A DNA stretch of 64,000 bases from Ruegeria atlantica (lineage in GTDB: Bacteria > Pseudomonadota > Alphaproteobacteria > Rhodobacterales > Rhodobacteraceae), in contig NZ_WQBE01000012.1 of assembly GCF_013032005.1 (NCBI RefSeq), positions 1 to 64,000 of the forward strand. The letters run 5' to 3'. Below the pieces are notes generated by a model. That model was not told the origin of the DNA. It made no database searches and saw only the letters and a list, made by a program, of their open reading frames with translations. The position numbers were made by a program, and so were the translations under genes. Numbering within the stretch: position 1 is the stretch's first letter; each line of letters begins with the position of its first letter. Below, piece after piece: positions 1 through 7,066 of the stretch.

Positions 1-20
1 TGTCGAAAATCATCGAGTAA
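1..20 (+). CDS. 3' end of an unidentified gene (partial)
   Basis: The first 20 bases read in frame as the last codons of a protein ending Ser-Lys-Ile-Ile-Glu followed by TAA at 18-20. A terminator-like hairpin follows 23 bases later, which supports a gene end here. The fragment is too short to identify the product, and the frame choice rests only on the stop codon and the terminator. Confidence 0.45.
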
Positions 21-43
21 GGCGCTTATGCCAATACTCAAAG

Positions 44-71
44 AAAGGGCGTCCCAAGGGACGCCCTTTTT
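44..71 (+). terminator. Rho-independent terminator
   Basis: Perfect 11-bp stem: arm at 44-54, loop CAAG at 55-58, arm at 59-69, followed by a T-run that starts in the stem (67-71). It terminates the gene that ends at 20. The A-run on the other side means it could also work on the minus strand for the RidA gene. Confidence 0.85.
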
Positions 72-115
72 GCTTGGATGTATGCTAATGCGCGCAAACT
101 GCCTTTGCCGAAGGC

Positions 116-457
116 TTAATCGTAAGCAGCATCCACGATAAATTCCACTTTCAGTTCGGGGCGTGCCAGCTTGGCTTCCCCGCAGGCGCGGGCCGGTGCG
201 TGACCTTTCGGAACCCAGGCATTCCAGACCTCGTTCAATCCGGCAAAGTCCTTCATATCGGCCAGCCAGATCGTAACACGCAACATATTTTCACGTGATG
301 ACCCGGCTTGTACGAGCAGGGCATCGATTTTTTCGAGGCAAATTCGGACTTGTTCCTGAATAGTGTCACCCTCGGCGACTTGTCCGGTCAGGTAGGCCAC
401 GCCGTTGTGTTTTACGATTTTCGAGGACCGTTCGCCGGTGTCGATGCGTTCAATCAT
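116..457 (-). CDS. RidA/YjgF/UK114-family protein
   Basis: 113-residue protein of the Rid family (reactive imine/enamine deaminases; trimeric cytosolic proteins). Arg90 and Glu105 have the same 15-residue spacing as the Arg105/Glu120 pair of E. coli RidA that binds the substrate carboxylate and activates water, so enamine deaminase activity is plausible. The C-terminus ([12 protein letters not shown]) and the sequence around Arg90 ([10 protein letters not shown]) differ from classical RidA (PARS.V), which suggests one of the other Rid subfamilies. It is monocistronic; no PLP enzyme that would supply 2-aminoacrylate is adjacent. The ATG at 457 is the only good start. Confidence 0.85.
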   Translation of the reverse strand: MIERIDTGERSSKIVKHNGVAYLTGQVAEGDTIQEQVRICLEKIDALLVQAGSSRENMLRVTIWLADMKDFAGLNEVWNAWVPKGHAPARACGEAKLARPELKVEFIVDAAYD

Positions 458-974
458 GGGGCATTCTCATTTAGATGTTTGATGCGGCTGTTCATGGTCA
501 CAAGATGACCTGCTTGGCAATTGCTATTTTCGAGGCAAGATCTGCGGTCGTTTTGGCGGTTTAATTTTACCTCCACTTCAACGCAAAGAAGTGACCCCAT
601 GTTTGCACTCTAAGCAAACGGCGGGAGACCCGCAGGGGTTGGTGTCAGAAAATCAGAGTTTGGGGTAAATCATGTTTGGACTTCCGTTCGTACACTACAG
701 CACGCGTATCCTGCACAGCACCGATCTGGGCGACATGCAAGCCGCAATCCTGAGCGCCGATGATCCTGAGACGGGCACCAGATCGCACCTGCCACGTCCG
801 CAGCAGAAAGTAAGCCACATAACCTGTCTTTCAGAGAAACCTGAAAGATTCCGGGTGGAAAAGTAATAGGCCGGAGGCAACGCTCTAGCCCACCTAACAG
901 CGGCTGCTAAACTCAACTTGCACCTGTAAAGCGCGCCTGGCCCCGGTCAGCGCGCAAAACTGATGAGGTAGGGC
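458..974. other. 517-bp intergenic region with hairpins and a weak small ORF
   Basis: Gap between the divergent RidA and Popeye-domain genes, long for this genome segment. It contains two adjacent perfect hairpins (601-619 and 621-633), a GC-rich hairpin at 931-955 (GCGCGC arms) just before the Popeye gene, and an open frame of 64 codons at 672-866 (+). That frame has no convincing Shine-Dalgarno and no recognisable motif. The region could hold a small RNA or a long 5' leader; nothing here proves either. Confidence 0.4.
601..633. other. Tandem hairpins in intergenic region
   Basis: GTTTGC (601-606) pairs perfectly with GCAAAC (614-619) around a 7-base loop. One base later GCGGG (621-625) pairs with CCCGC (629-633) around an AGA loop. 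No T-run follows, so this is not a classical terminator. It may be part of a structured RNA or leader. Confidence 0.35.
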
Positions 975-1640
975 ATGGTGGGTTTGGACCTTTTGGTAAA
1001 TGCGGCGAATGTCTTTTACCTAATTTCTTACTCGGTCAGGGATATTTTCTGGCTGCGTGTTCTGTCGGTGATTGGCGCGATGATCCTGCTGCCCTATTAC
1101 TATCTGCAACCCGCGCCGCTGTGGGCCCCGATCGGGTGGAACCTGTTTTTCACCGGTATCAACATCTTTTGGATTGTGCGTTTGTTGCTGGAACGACGCC
1201 CGGTGCCATTTACCGATATGCAAAGACACCTCTATGAAATCGCTTTGCGCAATTTCTCGGAGCGGGACGCATATGACCTGCTGAGAATGGGAGTTGCAAA
1301 AACAGTTCCGGTTGGAACCAATCTGTTAACGCAAGGTAGCCCGGTACACAGCCTATCGCTTATCGTGGATGGGGAAATCGGTGTTGAGATGAGCGGAGAC
1401 CGAGTAGACACGCTGGGCGAAGGCCGGTTCCTTGGCGGGACGGCCTTTCTGGCCAAAGATCAGGGCTTTACCGCGCCGGTGACCGTGACAGCCCTTAAAC
1501 CGTCACGGGTGATCGAATGGAACATGTCCGATCTGACTGCGGAACTGCAAAAACAGCCAGATCTGGCAATTTCAATCGAAGCCAGCCTTGGGCTCGAGAT
1601 TTCGCGGTTTCTGCAAACCGCCAGATTACAGATGGCCTAA
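975..1640 (+). CDS. Popeye-domain / cyclic-nucleotide-binding-like membrane protein
   Basis: 221-residue protein. The N-terminal ~75 residues form three hydrophobic segments (about 8-24, 31-46 and 52-70), followed by a cytosolic beta-roll domain (about 100-205) like the Popeye/CRP cyclic-nucleotide fold. This layout, three membrane helices followed by a cNMP-like domain, is that of the Popeye (POPDC) family, which has bacterial members of unknown role. The usual phosphate-binding cassette (GEL...PRA) of CRP proteins is absent, as in Popeye proteins, so ligand binding cannot be assumed. The stop overlaps the end of the convergent rpe gene by 4 bases. Confidence 0.75.
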   Translation: MVGLDLLVNAANVFYLISYSVRDIFWLRVLSVIGAMILLPYYYLQPAPLWAPIGWNLFFTGINIFWIVRLLLERRPVPFTDMQRHLYEIALRNFSERDAYDLLRMGVAKTVPVGTNLLTQGSPVHSLSLIVDGEIGVEMSGDRVDTLGEGRFLGGTAFLAKDQGFTAPVTVTALKPSRVIEWNMSDLTAELQKQPDLAISIEASLGLEISRFLQTARLQMA

Positions 1641-2323
1641 ACCGCGGATTCTGCGGCAGCCCGTACGGCGCGAATATTGTCGCCATAGACACCGGAGCTT
1701 TCAACTGATCCACCCTTGAAGACGGCTGATCCTGCGACCAGCACGTCAGCCCCTGCGGCTGCAACCAACGGGGCTGTTTTCGGGTCAACACCGCCGTCGA
1801 TCTCGATATGCACGGGGCGGTCACCGATCATCTGACGCAGTTTGCGGACTTTGCTGGTCATGTCGATAAATTTCTGACCGCCGAAGCCGGGGTTCACGGT
1901 CATGACGCAGACCAAATCGGTCAGGTCCAGAAGATGCTCGACGGCTTCGGCTGGCGTGCCGGGATTCAGCGCAACCCCTGCCTTCATCCCGGCTGCACGA
2001 ATGGCTTGCATCGTACGGTGGGTGTGCGGACCGGCCTCGATATGCGCTGTAAGGATATCGGCACCTGCATCGGCATAAGCTTGAATATAAGGATCAACCG
2101 GCGCGATCATCAGGTGGACATCCATCACCGTTTTGACGTGCGGGCGGAATGCTTTGACGGCGGGTGGGCCAAAGGTCAGGTTCGGGACGAAATGGCCGTC
2201 CATAACGTCGACATGGACCCAATCCGCGCCCTGGGCCTCGATCGCCTGAATCTCTTGCCCGAAATTGGCGAAATCGGCGGATAGGATCGACGGGGCGATC
2301 TTGATGGTGCGGTCAAAGCTCAT
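1637..2323 (-). CDS. rpe: Ribulose-phosphate 3-epimerase
   Basis: 228-residue (beta/alpha)8-barrel enzyme that interconverts D-ribulose 5-phosphate and D-xylulose 5-phosphate (pentose phosphate pathway; Calvin cycle where present). Family signatures are all visible: IAPSILSADF near the N-terminus, HVDVMDGHFVPNLTFGP (metal-binding His and Asp), TVNPGFGGQ (phosphate gripper) and IEIDGGV near the C-terminus. Length is normal for the family. It lies downstream of phnF on the same strand but 292 bases away, so it is probably separately transcribed. Confidence 0.97.
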   Translation of the reverse strand: MSFDRTIKIAPSILSADFANFGQEIQAIEAQGADWVHVDVMDGHFVPNLTFGPPAVKAFRPHVKTVMDVHLMIAPVDPYIQAYADAGADILTAHIEAGPHTHRTMQAIRAAGMKAGVALNPGTPAEAVEHLLDLTDLVCVMTVNPGFGGQKFIDMTSKVRKLRQMIGDRPVHIEIDGGVDPKTAPLVAAAGADVLVAGSAVFKGGSVESSGVYGDNIRAVRAAAESAV

Positions 2324-2524
2324 GGTGGCCTCGTGTCAGCTGAAGAGTCGCGGTCGCGTATACCTGCGCTGCATTGCAAAGGGTAGCCCCCGCGGTTTGC
2401 CAAACGTTACAAAACTTTCACCGCGTTGCAGGAGTGCTTGAGCATTTTAGGAGCAGTCATGTCAAAGAGCGGAACCACTCCCGCACCCGCTGGCGCATGG
2501 GCTGTGCCGATACCCCCTGGCGGC

Positions 2525-2600
2525 TTTGGGCCCGGCGCCACGCGCAGCGCGGCGCTACGCCCAACGGGATGAGGCCTCCGCAAGGAGGTCGAAGACGGGC
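2525..2600. repeat. GC-rich hairpin element, possible dispersed intergenic repeat
   Basis: In the gap between phnF and rpe, GCGCC (2535-2539) pairs with GGCGC (2551-2555), and GGCCTCC (2573-2579) pairs with GGAGGTC (2584-2590) around a GCAA tetraloop. The composition and 'CGCCCAACGGGAT' wording resemble intergenic repeats I associate with Rhodobacteraceae genomes, from memory only. No poly-T follows. It could act as a terminator for phnF (minus strand) or be a REP-like repeat. Confidence 0.35.
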
Positions 2601-2615
2601 GAGAGCCTCCGGTGC

Positions 2616-3326
2616 TCAATCGTTATTCAGGGTCAGGGTAACCCGCTCTCCTGCAAAAACCGTGCGCCCGAATTCGACCGGTACGCCGTTTAGATCGGCA
2701 TTGATCCCCGTCGAGAACAGCACCGGAGCGCCTTGCGACAGTTGCAGATGCAAACCCTGTGTCGCCGTGGCAGCCCGCGCGGTCAGGCGGGTAGACACAC
2801 GGGTGTAGTCTGCGACGCCACAGCGTTGCAGTGCCTTGGTCACGGATCGCGTGTCTTGCAGCGCAGTCAGGATGTCGGGCAGACGATCGGCCGGAAAGAC
2901 GCTCTGAAATAGGCCGATGGGCTGGCCATCGGCCAGAGACAGGCCGTCATACACGTGAACCGTGTCTCCGGGGGTAAGCTGCAGAGCTTCGGCTTCGGTT
3001 TCATCTGCCGCGCGGGTGGTCAACGACAGGATTGTCTTGCCCGGCATCTTACCGCTGGCCGATATGCTTTTGTGGTATCTCACCCGTTTGCCAATTGGAT
3101 AATCGGTCGGGCGCGAGGCCACAAAAACGCCTGACCCGCGCCGTGGGCGGACCAGACCTTGTTCGGCCATGTCCGACAGCGCGCGCCGTACCGTATGCCG
3201 ATTGACACCATGTTGCGCCGCCAATTGCGCCTCGGTCGGCAACCGGTCACCGGTATTGTATCGCCCCTCGGCTATGTCCGAGGTTAGGCTGAGCGCAATG
3301 CTTTTCCAGACAGGCGTTTTACTCAT
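2616..3326 (-). CDS. phnF: Phosphonate metabolism transcriptional regulator PhnF (GntR/HutC)
   Basis: 236-residue GntR-family regulator of the HutC subfamily. Residues ~8-75 form the winged helix-turn-helix (LPTEAQLAAQHGVNRHTVRRAL followed by a G-S-G-V-F-V wing); residues ~90-230 form the UTRA effector domain. It is divergent from phnG with a 103-bp gap that holds a promoter and a palindromic operator candidate, so it is the likely local repressor of the phn operon and of itself. Known PhnF proteins bind GTNTANAC-like sites; several such sites lie in the window. Confidence 0.92.
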   Translation of the reverse strand: MSKTPVWKSIALSLTSDIAEGRYNTGDRLPTEAQLAAQHGVNRHTVRRALSDMAEQGLVRPRRGSGVFVASRPTDYPIGKRVRYHKSISASGKMPGKTILSLTTRAADETEAEALQLTPGDTVHVYDGLSLADGQPIGLFQSVFPADRLPDILTALQDTRSVTKALQRCGVADYTRVSTRLTARAATATQGLHLQLSQGAPVLFSTGINADLNGVPVEFGRTVFAGERVTLTLNND

Positions 3327-3353
3327 GGCACCAAACTTTAACGGGGTCGCGGA

Positions 3354-3382
3354 TTGCGGGTTCTCCGCGAGGGGTGTAATAT
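3354..3382 (+). promoter_or_regulatory. Putative sigma70-type promoter of phnG operon
   Basis: TTGCGG (3354-3359), 17-bp spacer, TAATAT (3377-3382). It lies 48 bp upstream of the phnG start and runs directly into the operator candidate. Assigned by consensus only. Confidence 0.55.
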
Positions 3383-3411
3383 TTGTCTAGTTGTATAGTT
3401 CATGTAGACAA
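3383..3411. promoter_or_regulatory. Putative PhnF operator
   Basis: Perfect 7-bp inverted repeat TTGTCTA (3383-3389) and TAGACAA (3405-3411) with a 15-bp spacer. The left half is also a tandem pair, TTGTCTAG then TTGTATAG (3383-3398). The wording fits the HutC-type GntR consensus GTNTANAC. Its position directly downstream of the -10 element would block transcription of phnG when bound. Confidence 0.55.
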
Positions 3412-3429
3412 CCTGGCCAAGGAGGTTTG

Positions 3430-3888
3430 ATGACCGATCAAACAAAAACCGGGAATGCTGCGCGTCAGGAATGGATGGGTTTGCTGGCCCGCGCTCCAGA
3501 AGAAGAACTGATTGCGTTGTTGGATGAAATTGGCGCGCTTCCGCGCTTTCAATGGATCCGTCACCCCGAAGTAGGTGGTGTGATGGTGCGCGGACGGATC
3601 GGCGGCACAGGCGCGCCATTTAATCTGGGTGAAATGACGATCACGCGCTGTTCGCTCGCGTTGCAGGACGGAACAGTTGGCCATGGCTATGTGCAGGGGC
3701 GTTCCAAGCGAAAAGCGGAAAAAGCGGCGCTGGTTGATGCGTTGATGCAAACCGACGCCGCCGGAGACGTTCGTGCGCGGGTGATCGCTCCGCTTGGTCA
3801 ACAGATGCAGACAGCCAAAACAACCCGCGCCGCCAAGGCCGCGGCCACCAAGGTCGAGTTTTTTACGATGGTGCGAGGTGAAGACTGA
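3430..3888 (+). CDS. phnG: Phosphonate C-P lyase core protein PhnG
   Basis: 152-residue PhnG, part of the PhnGHIJ core complex. Together with PhnI, PhnG takes part in displacing adenine of ATP by phosphonate to give ribose 1-phosphonate 5-triphosphate. The motif GFVGR-equivalent stretch GYVQGRSKRKAEKAALVDAL is typical of the family. The ATG at 3430 is chosen because AAGGAGG lies 5 bases upstream; earlier in-frame starts have none. The stop overlaps phnH by one base. Confidence 0.95.
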   Translation: MTDQTKTGNAARQEWMGLLARAPEEELIALLDEIGALPRFQWIRHPEVGGVMVRGRIGGTGAPFNLGEMTITRCSLALQDGTVGHGYVQGRSKRKAEKAALVDALMQTDAAGDVRARVIAPLGQQMQTAKTTRAAKAAATKVEFFTMVRGED

Positions 3889-4463
3889 TGATCGTGCAAA
3901 ACCAATTTTCAGGCGGGTTCCAGAACGCACCAATTGAAGCGGCCCATGCTTTTCGTGCCGCGATGACGGTCATGGCGCGCCCGGGTGAGATCCGCCGGAT
4001 CATCGGCACTCACCCACCCGCGCCCTTGTCCGTGGTGGCGGGGACGTTGCTGCTGACGCTTTGCGACCCAGACACCAGTGTGTTTTTGGCGGGTGAGGTT
4101 GATACGAATGTGGTGCGGCAATGGTTGACCTTTCACACCGGCGCGCCGCTTGTGACAGCGGACCAGGCTGACTTCGCAATCGGAACGTGGCAAGCGCTGA
4201 TGCCCTTGGGGCAGTTCCGCATTGGAACGCCTGAGTATCCTGACCGTTCAGCGACGCTGATCGTGGAATGTGACGACCTGAATCAAGCGGGGGCAATGCT
4301 GACGGGGCCGGGGATCAAGGGCGTCGCCCGTCTGTCACTACCGGATATTCCGATGCTTCAAACCAATGCGGCGCTGTATCCATTGGGATGTGATTTTTTC
4401 TTCACCTGCGGTGACAAAGTCGCGGCGTTGCCGCGGAGCACGCAGATCAAGGCAGAGGGTTAG
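3888..4463 (+). CDS. phnH: Phosphonate C-P lyase core protein PhnH
   Basis: 191-residue PhnH, a structural subunit of the PhnGHIJ core complex with a PLP-transferase-like fold but no cofactor. Family stretches are visible: SGGFQNAPIEAAHAFRAAMT at the N-terminus, MARPGEI, and the C-terminal GVDFFFTC-like stretch (GCDFFFTCGD). Start ATG overlaps the phnG stop and phnI follows 3 bases after the stop, consistent with translational coupling. Confidence 0.95.
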   Translation: MIVQNQFSGGFQNAPIEAAHAFRAAMTVMARPGEIRRIIGTHPPAPLSVVAGTLLLTLCDPDTSVFLAGEVDTNVVRQWLTFHTGAPLVTADQADFAIGTWQALMPLGQFRIGTPEYPDRSATLIVECDDLNQAGAMLTGPGIKGVARLSLPDIPMLQTNAALYPLGCDFFFTCGDKVAALPRSTQIKAEG

Positions 4464-4466
4464 TCG

Positions 4467-5558
4467 ATGTATGTGGCTGTAAAAGGTGGTGAGAAGGCCA
4501 TCGAAAACGCCCATGCCTGGCTGGCCGAGGAACGGCGCGGGGCGACCGATGTTGCTGAACTCAGCATCGCGCAGATCCGTGAACAGCTGAGCCTTGCGGT
4601 AAACCGGGTAATGGCCGAAGGGTCTTTGTTCGACCCCGATCTGGCTGCTCTAGCCATCAAGCAAGCGCGCGGCGATTTGATCGAGGCGATTTTCCTGATC
4701 CGTGCCTATCGCACCACCTTGCCCCGGTTCGGGTATACCAACCCGGTTAAAACAGACCGTATGGCCTGCGACCGCCGAATCTCGGCCACGTTCAAGGATG
4801 CGCCGGGCGGACAGGTGCTGGGTCCGACCTTTGATTACACACATCGTTTGCTGGATTTCAAACTGGCTGCCGAGGGCGAGGTTCCGCCCTCACCCAAAGG
4901 TCAGCCACGCACAGACCCGGTTCCTCATATCGCCGACTTTCTGAAGGATGAGGATATCATTCAAGATGAACCCGCAAGTGACGACGCTCCGGCTGATCTG
5001 ACTCGGCAACCGATGGAGTTTCCGGCCGGACGCCCCCTGCGCTTGCAATCGCTGGCCCGCGGGGATGAGGGGTTTGTGTTGGGCATGGCCTATTCAACCC
5101 AGCGCGGTTACGCCCGCAACCACGCCTTTGTCGGCGAATTGCGCATCGGCAAAGTCGCGGTCGAGATGGATATTCCCGAGTTGGGCTTTGCCATCGAAAT
5201 CGGCGAGGTGGAATTGACCGAATGCGAGACGGTGAACCAGTTCAAGGGCTCCAAGACCGAACCACCCCAGTTCACGCGCGGTTATGGTCTGGTCTTTGGC
5301 CAGTCGGAACGCAAATCAATCGCCATGGCTTTGGTCGACCGCGCGTTACGCTGGCAGGAATTGGGAGAAGACAATCTGGGCGCCCCTGCGCAGGACGAGG
5401 AATTTGTCCTGAGCCATGCGGACAACATTCAAGCGACCGGGTTCCTCGAACATATCAAGCTGCCGCATTACGTGGATTTTCAGTCCGAACTGGAATTGGT
5501 CCGCAAGCTGCGGCGCGACGCCGAGGCGAGGACTACACCGCAGGAGGCAGCCGAATGA
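4467..5558 (+). CDS. phnI: Phosphonate C-P lyase subunit PhnI (nucleosidase)
   Basis: 363-residue PhnI, the purine-nucleosidase-like subunit of the C-P lyase core. It cleaves the N-glycosidic bond of ATP/GTP and, with PhnG/H/L, attaches the phosphonate to ribose. The sequence begins MYVAVKGGEKAIENAHAWL, a strongly conserved PhnI start, and contains YGLVFGQSERKAI-like and PHYVDFQSELELVRKLR stretches near the C-terminus. Length is normal. It is followed by an unusual 241-bp gap before phnJ that breaks the otherwise tight spacing. Confidence 0.96.
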   Translation: MYVAVKGGEKAIENAHAWLAEERRGATDVAELSIAQIREQLSLAVNRVMAEGSLFDPDLAALAIKQARGDLIEAIFLIRAYRTTLPRFGYTNPVKTDRMACDRRISATFKDAPGGQVLGPTFDYTHRLLDFKLAAEGEVPPSPKGQPRTDPVPHIADFLKDEDIIQDEPASDDAPADLTRQPMEFPAGRPLRLQSLARGDEGFVLGMAYSTQRGYARNHAFVGELRIGKVAVEMDIPELGFAIEIGEVELTECETVNQFKGSKTEPPQFTRGYGLVFGQSERKSIAMALVDRALRWQELGEDNLGAPAQDEEFVLSHADNIQATGFLEHIKLPHYVDFQSELELVRKLRRDAEARTTPQEAAE

Positions 5559-5596
5559 GCCCAACCAACGCACAGCGGATAAGCGGTTTATTGCTC

Positions 5597-5785
5597 CTAC
5601 TCCGTGTCCTTCACCCTGTGATCGCCAAGGTCAGGGGCACCGATTGCTTTCCAAATACCGGCCTTGTCCCGCAGCATCGATTCTCGTCGCCGTCTGGAAT
5701 GGCGGATATGCAGGATGAGATAAAACATAATGGCCAAAAAGACCGCTCCACATACAAAAACGTCCATAAAATTACCAAAACACAA
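5597..5785 (-). CDS. Possible small single-span membrane protein, antisense inside phn operon
   Basis: An open frame of up to 62 codons in the phnI-phnJ gap. It reads as one hydrophobic helix (about residues 8-25, VFVCGAVFLAIMFYLIL) followed by a basic stretch (HIRHSRRRR) and a charged tail, a believable inside-positive membrane topology. The start could be the ATG at 5785 or the internal ATG at 5767 (MDVFVCG). No strong Shine-Dalgarno precedes either. It faces against the operon. The alternative is that the gap is only a spacer or leader. Confidence 0.4.
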   Translation of the reverse strand: MCFGNFMDVFVCGAVFLAIMFYLILHIRHSRRRRESMLRDKAGIWKAIGAPDLGDHRVKDTE

Positions 5786-5799
5786 AGTGATACTTCAAA

Positions 5800-6660
5800 A
5801 TGAATGAGTACAACTTTGCATATTTGGACGAGCAGACCAAGCGGATGATCCGCCGAGCTATCCTCAAGGCTCTGGCTGTTCCGGGATATCAGGTACCTTT
5901 TGCCAGCCGTGAGATGCCCATGCCCTATGGCTGGGGAACGGGCGGCGTGCAGGTGTCGGCTGCAACATTGACGCCGGACGATACGCTCAAAGTGATTGAC
6001 CAGGGGGCCGATGACACCACCAACGCCGTCTCGATCCGCAAGTTCTTTGAAAACACCGCAGGGGTGGCGACAACCGAGGAAACCGCGAAGGCAACTGTTA
6101 TCCAGACACGCCATCGCATCCCCGAAGCAAAACTGACTGAGGATCAGATCCTTGTGTATCAGGTACCGATCCCTGAACCCCTGCGTTTTCTCGAACCGCG
6201 CGAGACCGAGACCCGCAAGATGCACAGTCTTGAGGAATATGGCCTGATGCATGTGAAATTGTACGAGGATATCAGCCAACACGGTGCGATCTCGACCGCA
6301 TATGCCTATCCGGTAAAGGTCTCGGGGCGTTATGTGATGGATCCGTCGCCGATCCCGAAATTCGACAACCCGAAGCTGGAAATGGACGCGATCCAGCTGT
6401 TCGGGGCTGGGCGGGAACAACGCATCTATGCGCTGCCGCCGCATACCAAAGTGGTGAGCCTGGATTTCGAAGATTACCCGTTCGAACCCACCAAGGCCGA
6501 TCATGCCTGCGACCTGTGCGGGGCAGAGGACAGTTATCTGGACGAGGTAATCATGGATGATGCAGGCAACCGGATGTTTGTCTGTTCCGACACGGATTAC
6601 TGCCGCACGCGACGCGCGCGGGGGAGCCAAGGGCGATTAAGCAAGGAAGACGAGATATGA
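5800..6660 (+). CDS. phnJ: Alpha-D-ribose 1-methylphosphonate 5-phosphate C-P lyase PhnJ
   Basis: 286-residue radical SAM enzyme that breaks the carbon-phosphorus bond, releasing the alkane (methane from methylphosphonate) and ribosyl 1,2-cyclic phosphate 5-phosphate. The N-terminal stretch GYQVPFASREMPMPYGWGTG holds the glycine (Gly29 here) matching the glycyl-radical Gly32 of E. coli. The C-terminal CDLC...C(x5)C cluster (Cys at CDLC, VCSDTDYC) supplies the Fe-S and thiyl cysteines. All four cysteines are intact, so the enzyme should be active. The stop overlaps the following VOC gene. Confidence 0.98.
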   Translation: MNEYNFAYLDEQTKRMIRRAILKALAVPGYQVPFASREMPMPYGWGTGGVQVSAATLTPDDTLKVIDQGADDTTNAVSIRKFFENTAGVATTEETAKATVIQTRHRIPEAKLTEDQILVYQVPIPEPLRFLEPRETETRKMHSLEEYGLMHVKLYEDISQHGAISTAYAYPVKVSGRYVMDPSPIPKFDNPKLEMDAIQLFGAGREQRIYALPPHTKVVSLDFEDYPFEPTKADHACDLCGAEDSYLDEVIMDDAGNRMFVCSDTDYCRTRRARGSQGRLSKEDEI

Positions 6661-7061
6661 TGCGGCAGAATGTATTGGGAATTGATCACCTTGGCCTGAC
6701 GGTCGCTGATCTGGACGCCTCGAAAGGGTTCTTTGTCGACGGGTTAGGCTGGGACGTGGTGGGTGGCAAGCCGGAGTACCCCTCGGCTTTTATCAGCAAC
6801 GGTGCCGCCGTGCTGACCCTGTGGCAGCAGAAGGGTGACAACCGGCGCGGGTTCGATCGGCACGCAAATGTGGGTCTGCATCACGTGGCATTCAAAGTGC
6901 CGGACGAGGCCGCGCTGAACACCGTATTCGATGCCATCAAGGACTGGCCAGGGGTTATGGTCGAATTCGCGCCAGAGCCATCCGGCGCGGGTCCGAAAAT
7001 CCATTTCATGATCCGGGAACCCGGCGGCAACCGGATCGAGTTTGCCTACGATCCGAGGTGA
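6657..7061 (+). CDS. VOC-family (glyoxalase/bleomycin-resistance-like) protein in the phn operon
   Basis: 134-residue protein of the vicinal oxygen chelate superfamily. The metal-ligand positions are visible: His in GIDHLGLTVAD (beta strand 1), His in GLHHVAFKV (mid-protein) and Glu in GGNRIEFAYDP (last strand). It sits between phnJ and phnK, overlapping phnJ by 4 bases (ATGATGA arrangement) and phnK at its stop, so it is co-translated with C-P lyase. Its role is not established. It might handle a product of phosphonate breakdown, or protect the cell. It is not an assigned C-P lyase subunit. Confidence 0.85.
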   Translation: MMRQNVLGIDHLGLTVADLDASKGFFVDGLGWDVVGGKPEYPSAFISNGAAVLTLWQQKGDNRRGFDRHANVGLHHVAFKVPDEAALNTVFDAIKDWPGVMVEFAPEPSGAGPKIHFMIREPGGNRIEFAYDPR

Positions 7062-7066
7062 CGGTT

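Noticed and set aside
672..866. 64-codon frame before the Popeye gene as a gene
   Set aside because: No Shine-Dalgarno, no motif, and overlapped by other frames of similar length; described only as part of the intergenic region.
2407..2619. 70-codon minus-strand open frame between phnF and rpe
   Set aside because: Built from a GC-rich hairpin region; composition (Pro, Arg, Gly, Ser) is that of non-coding DNA, with no motif or ribosome binding site.
5611..6630. Long minus-strand frame antisense to phnJ (339 codons)
   Set aside because: It mirrors phnJ, whose conserved motifs prove the plus-strand gene; a shadow frame of a high-GC gene. The small frame at 5597-5785 lies outside phnJ and is judged separately.
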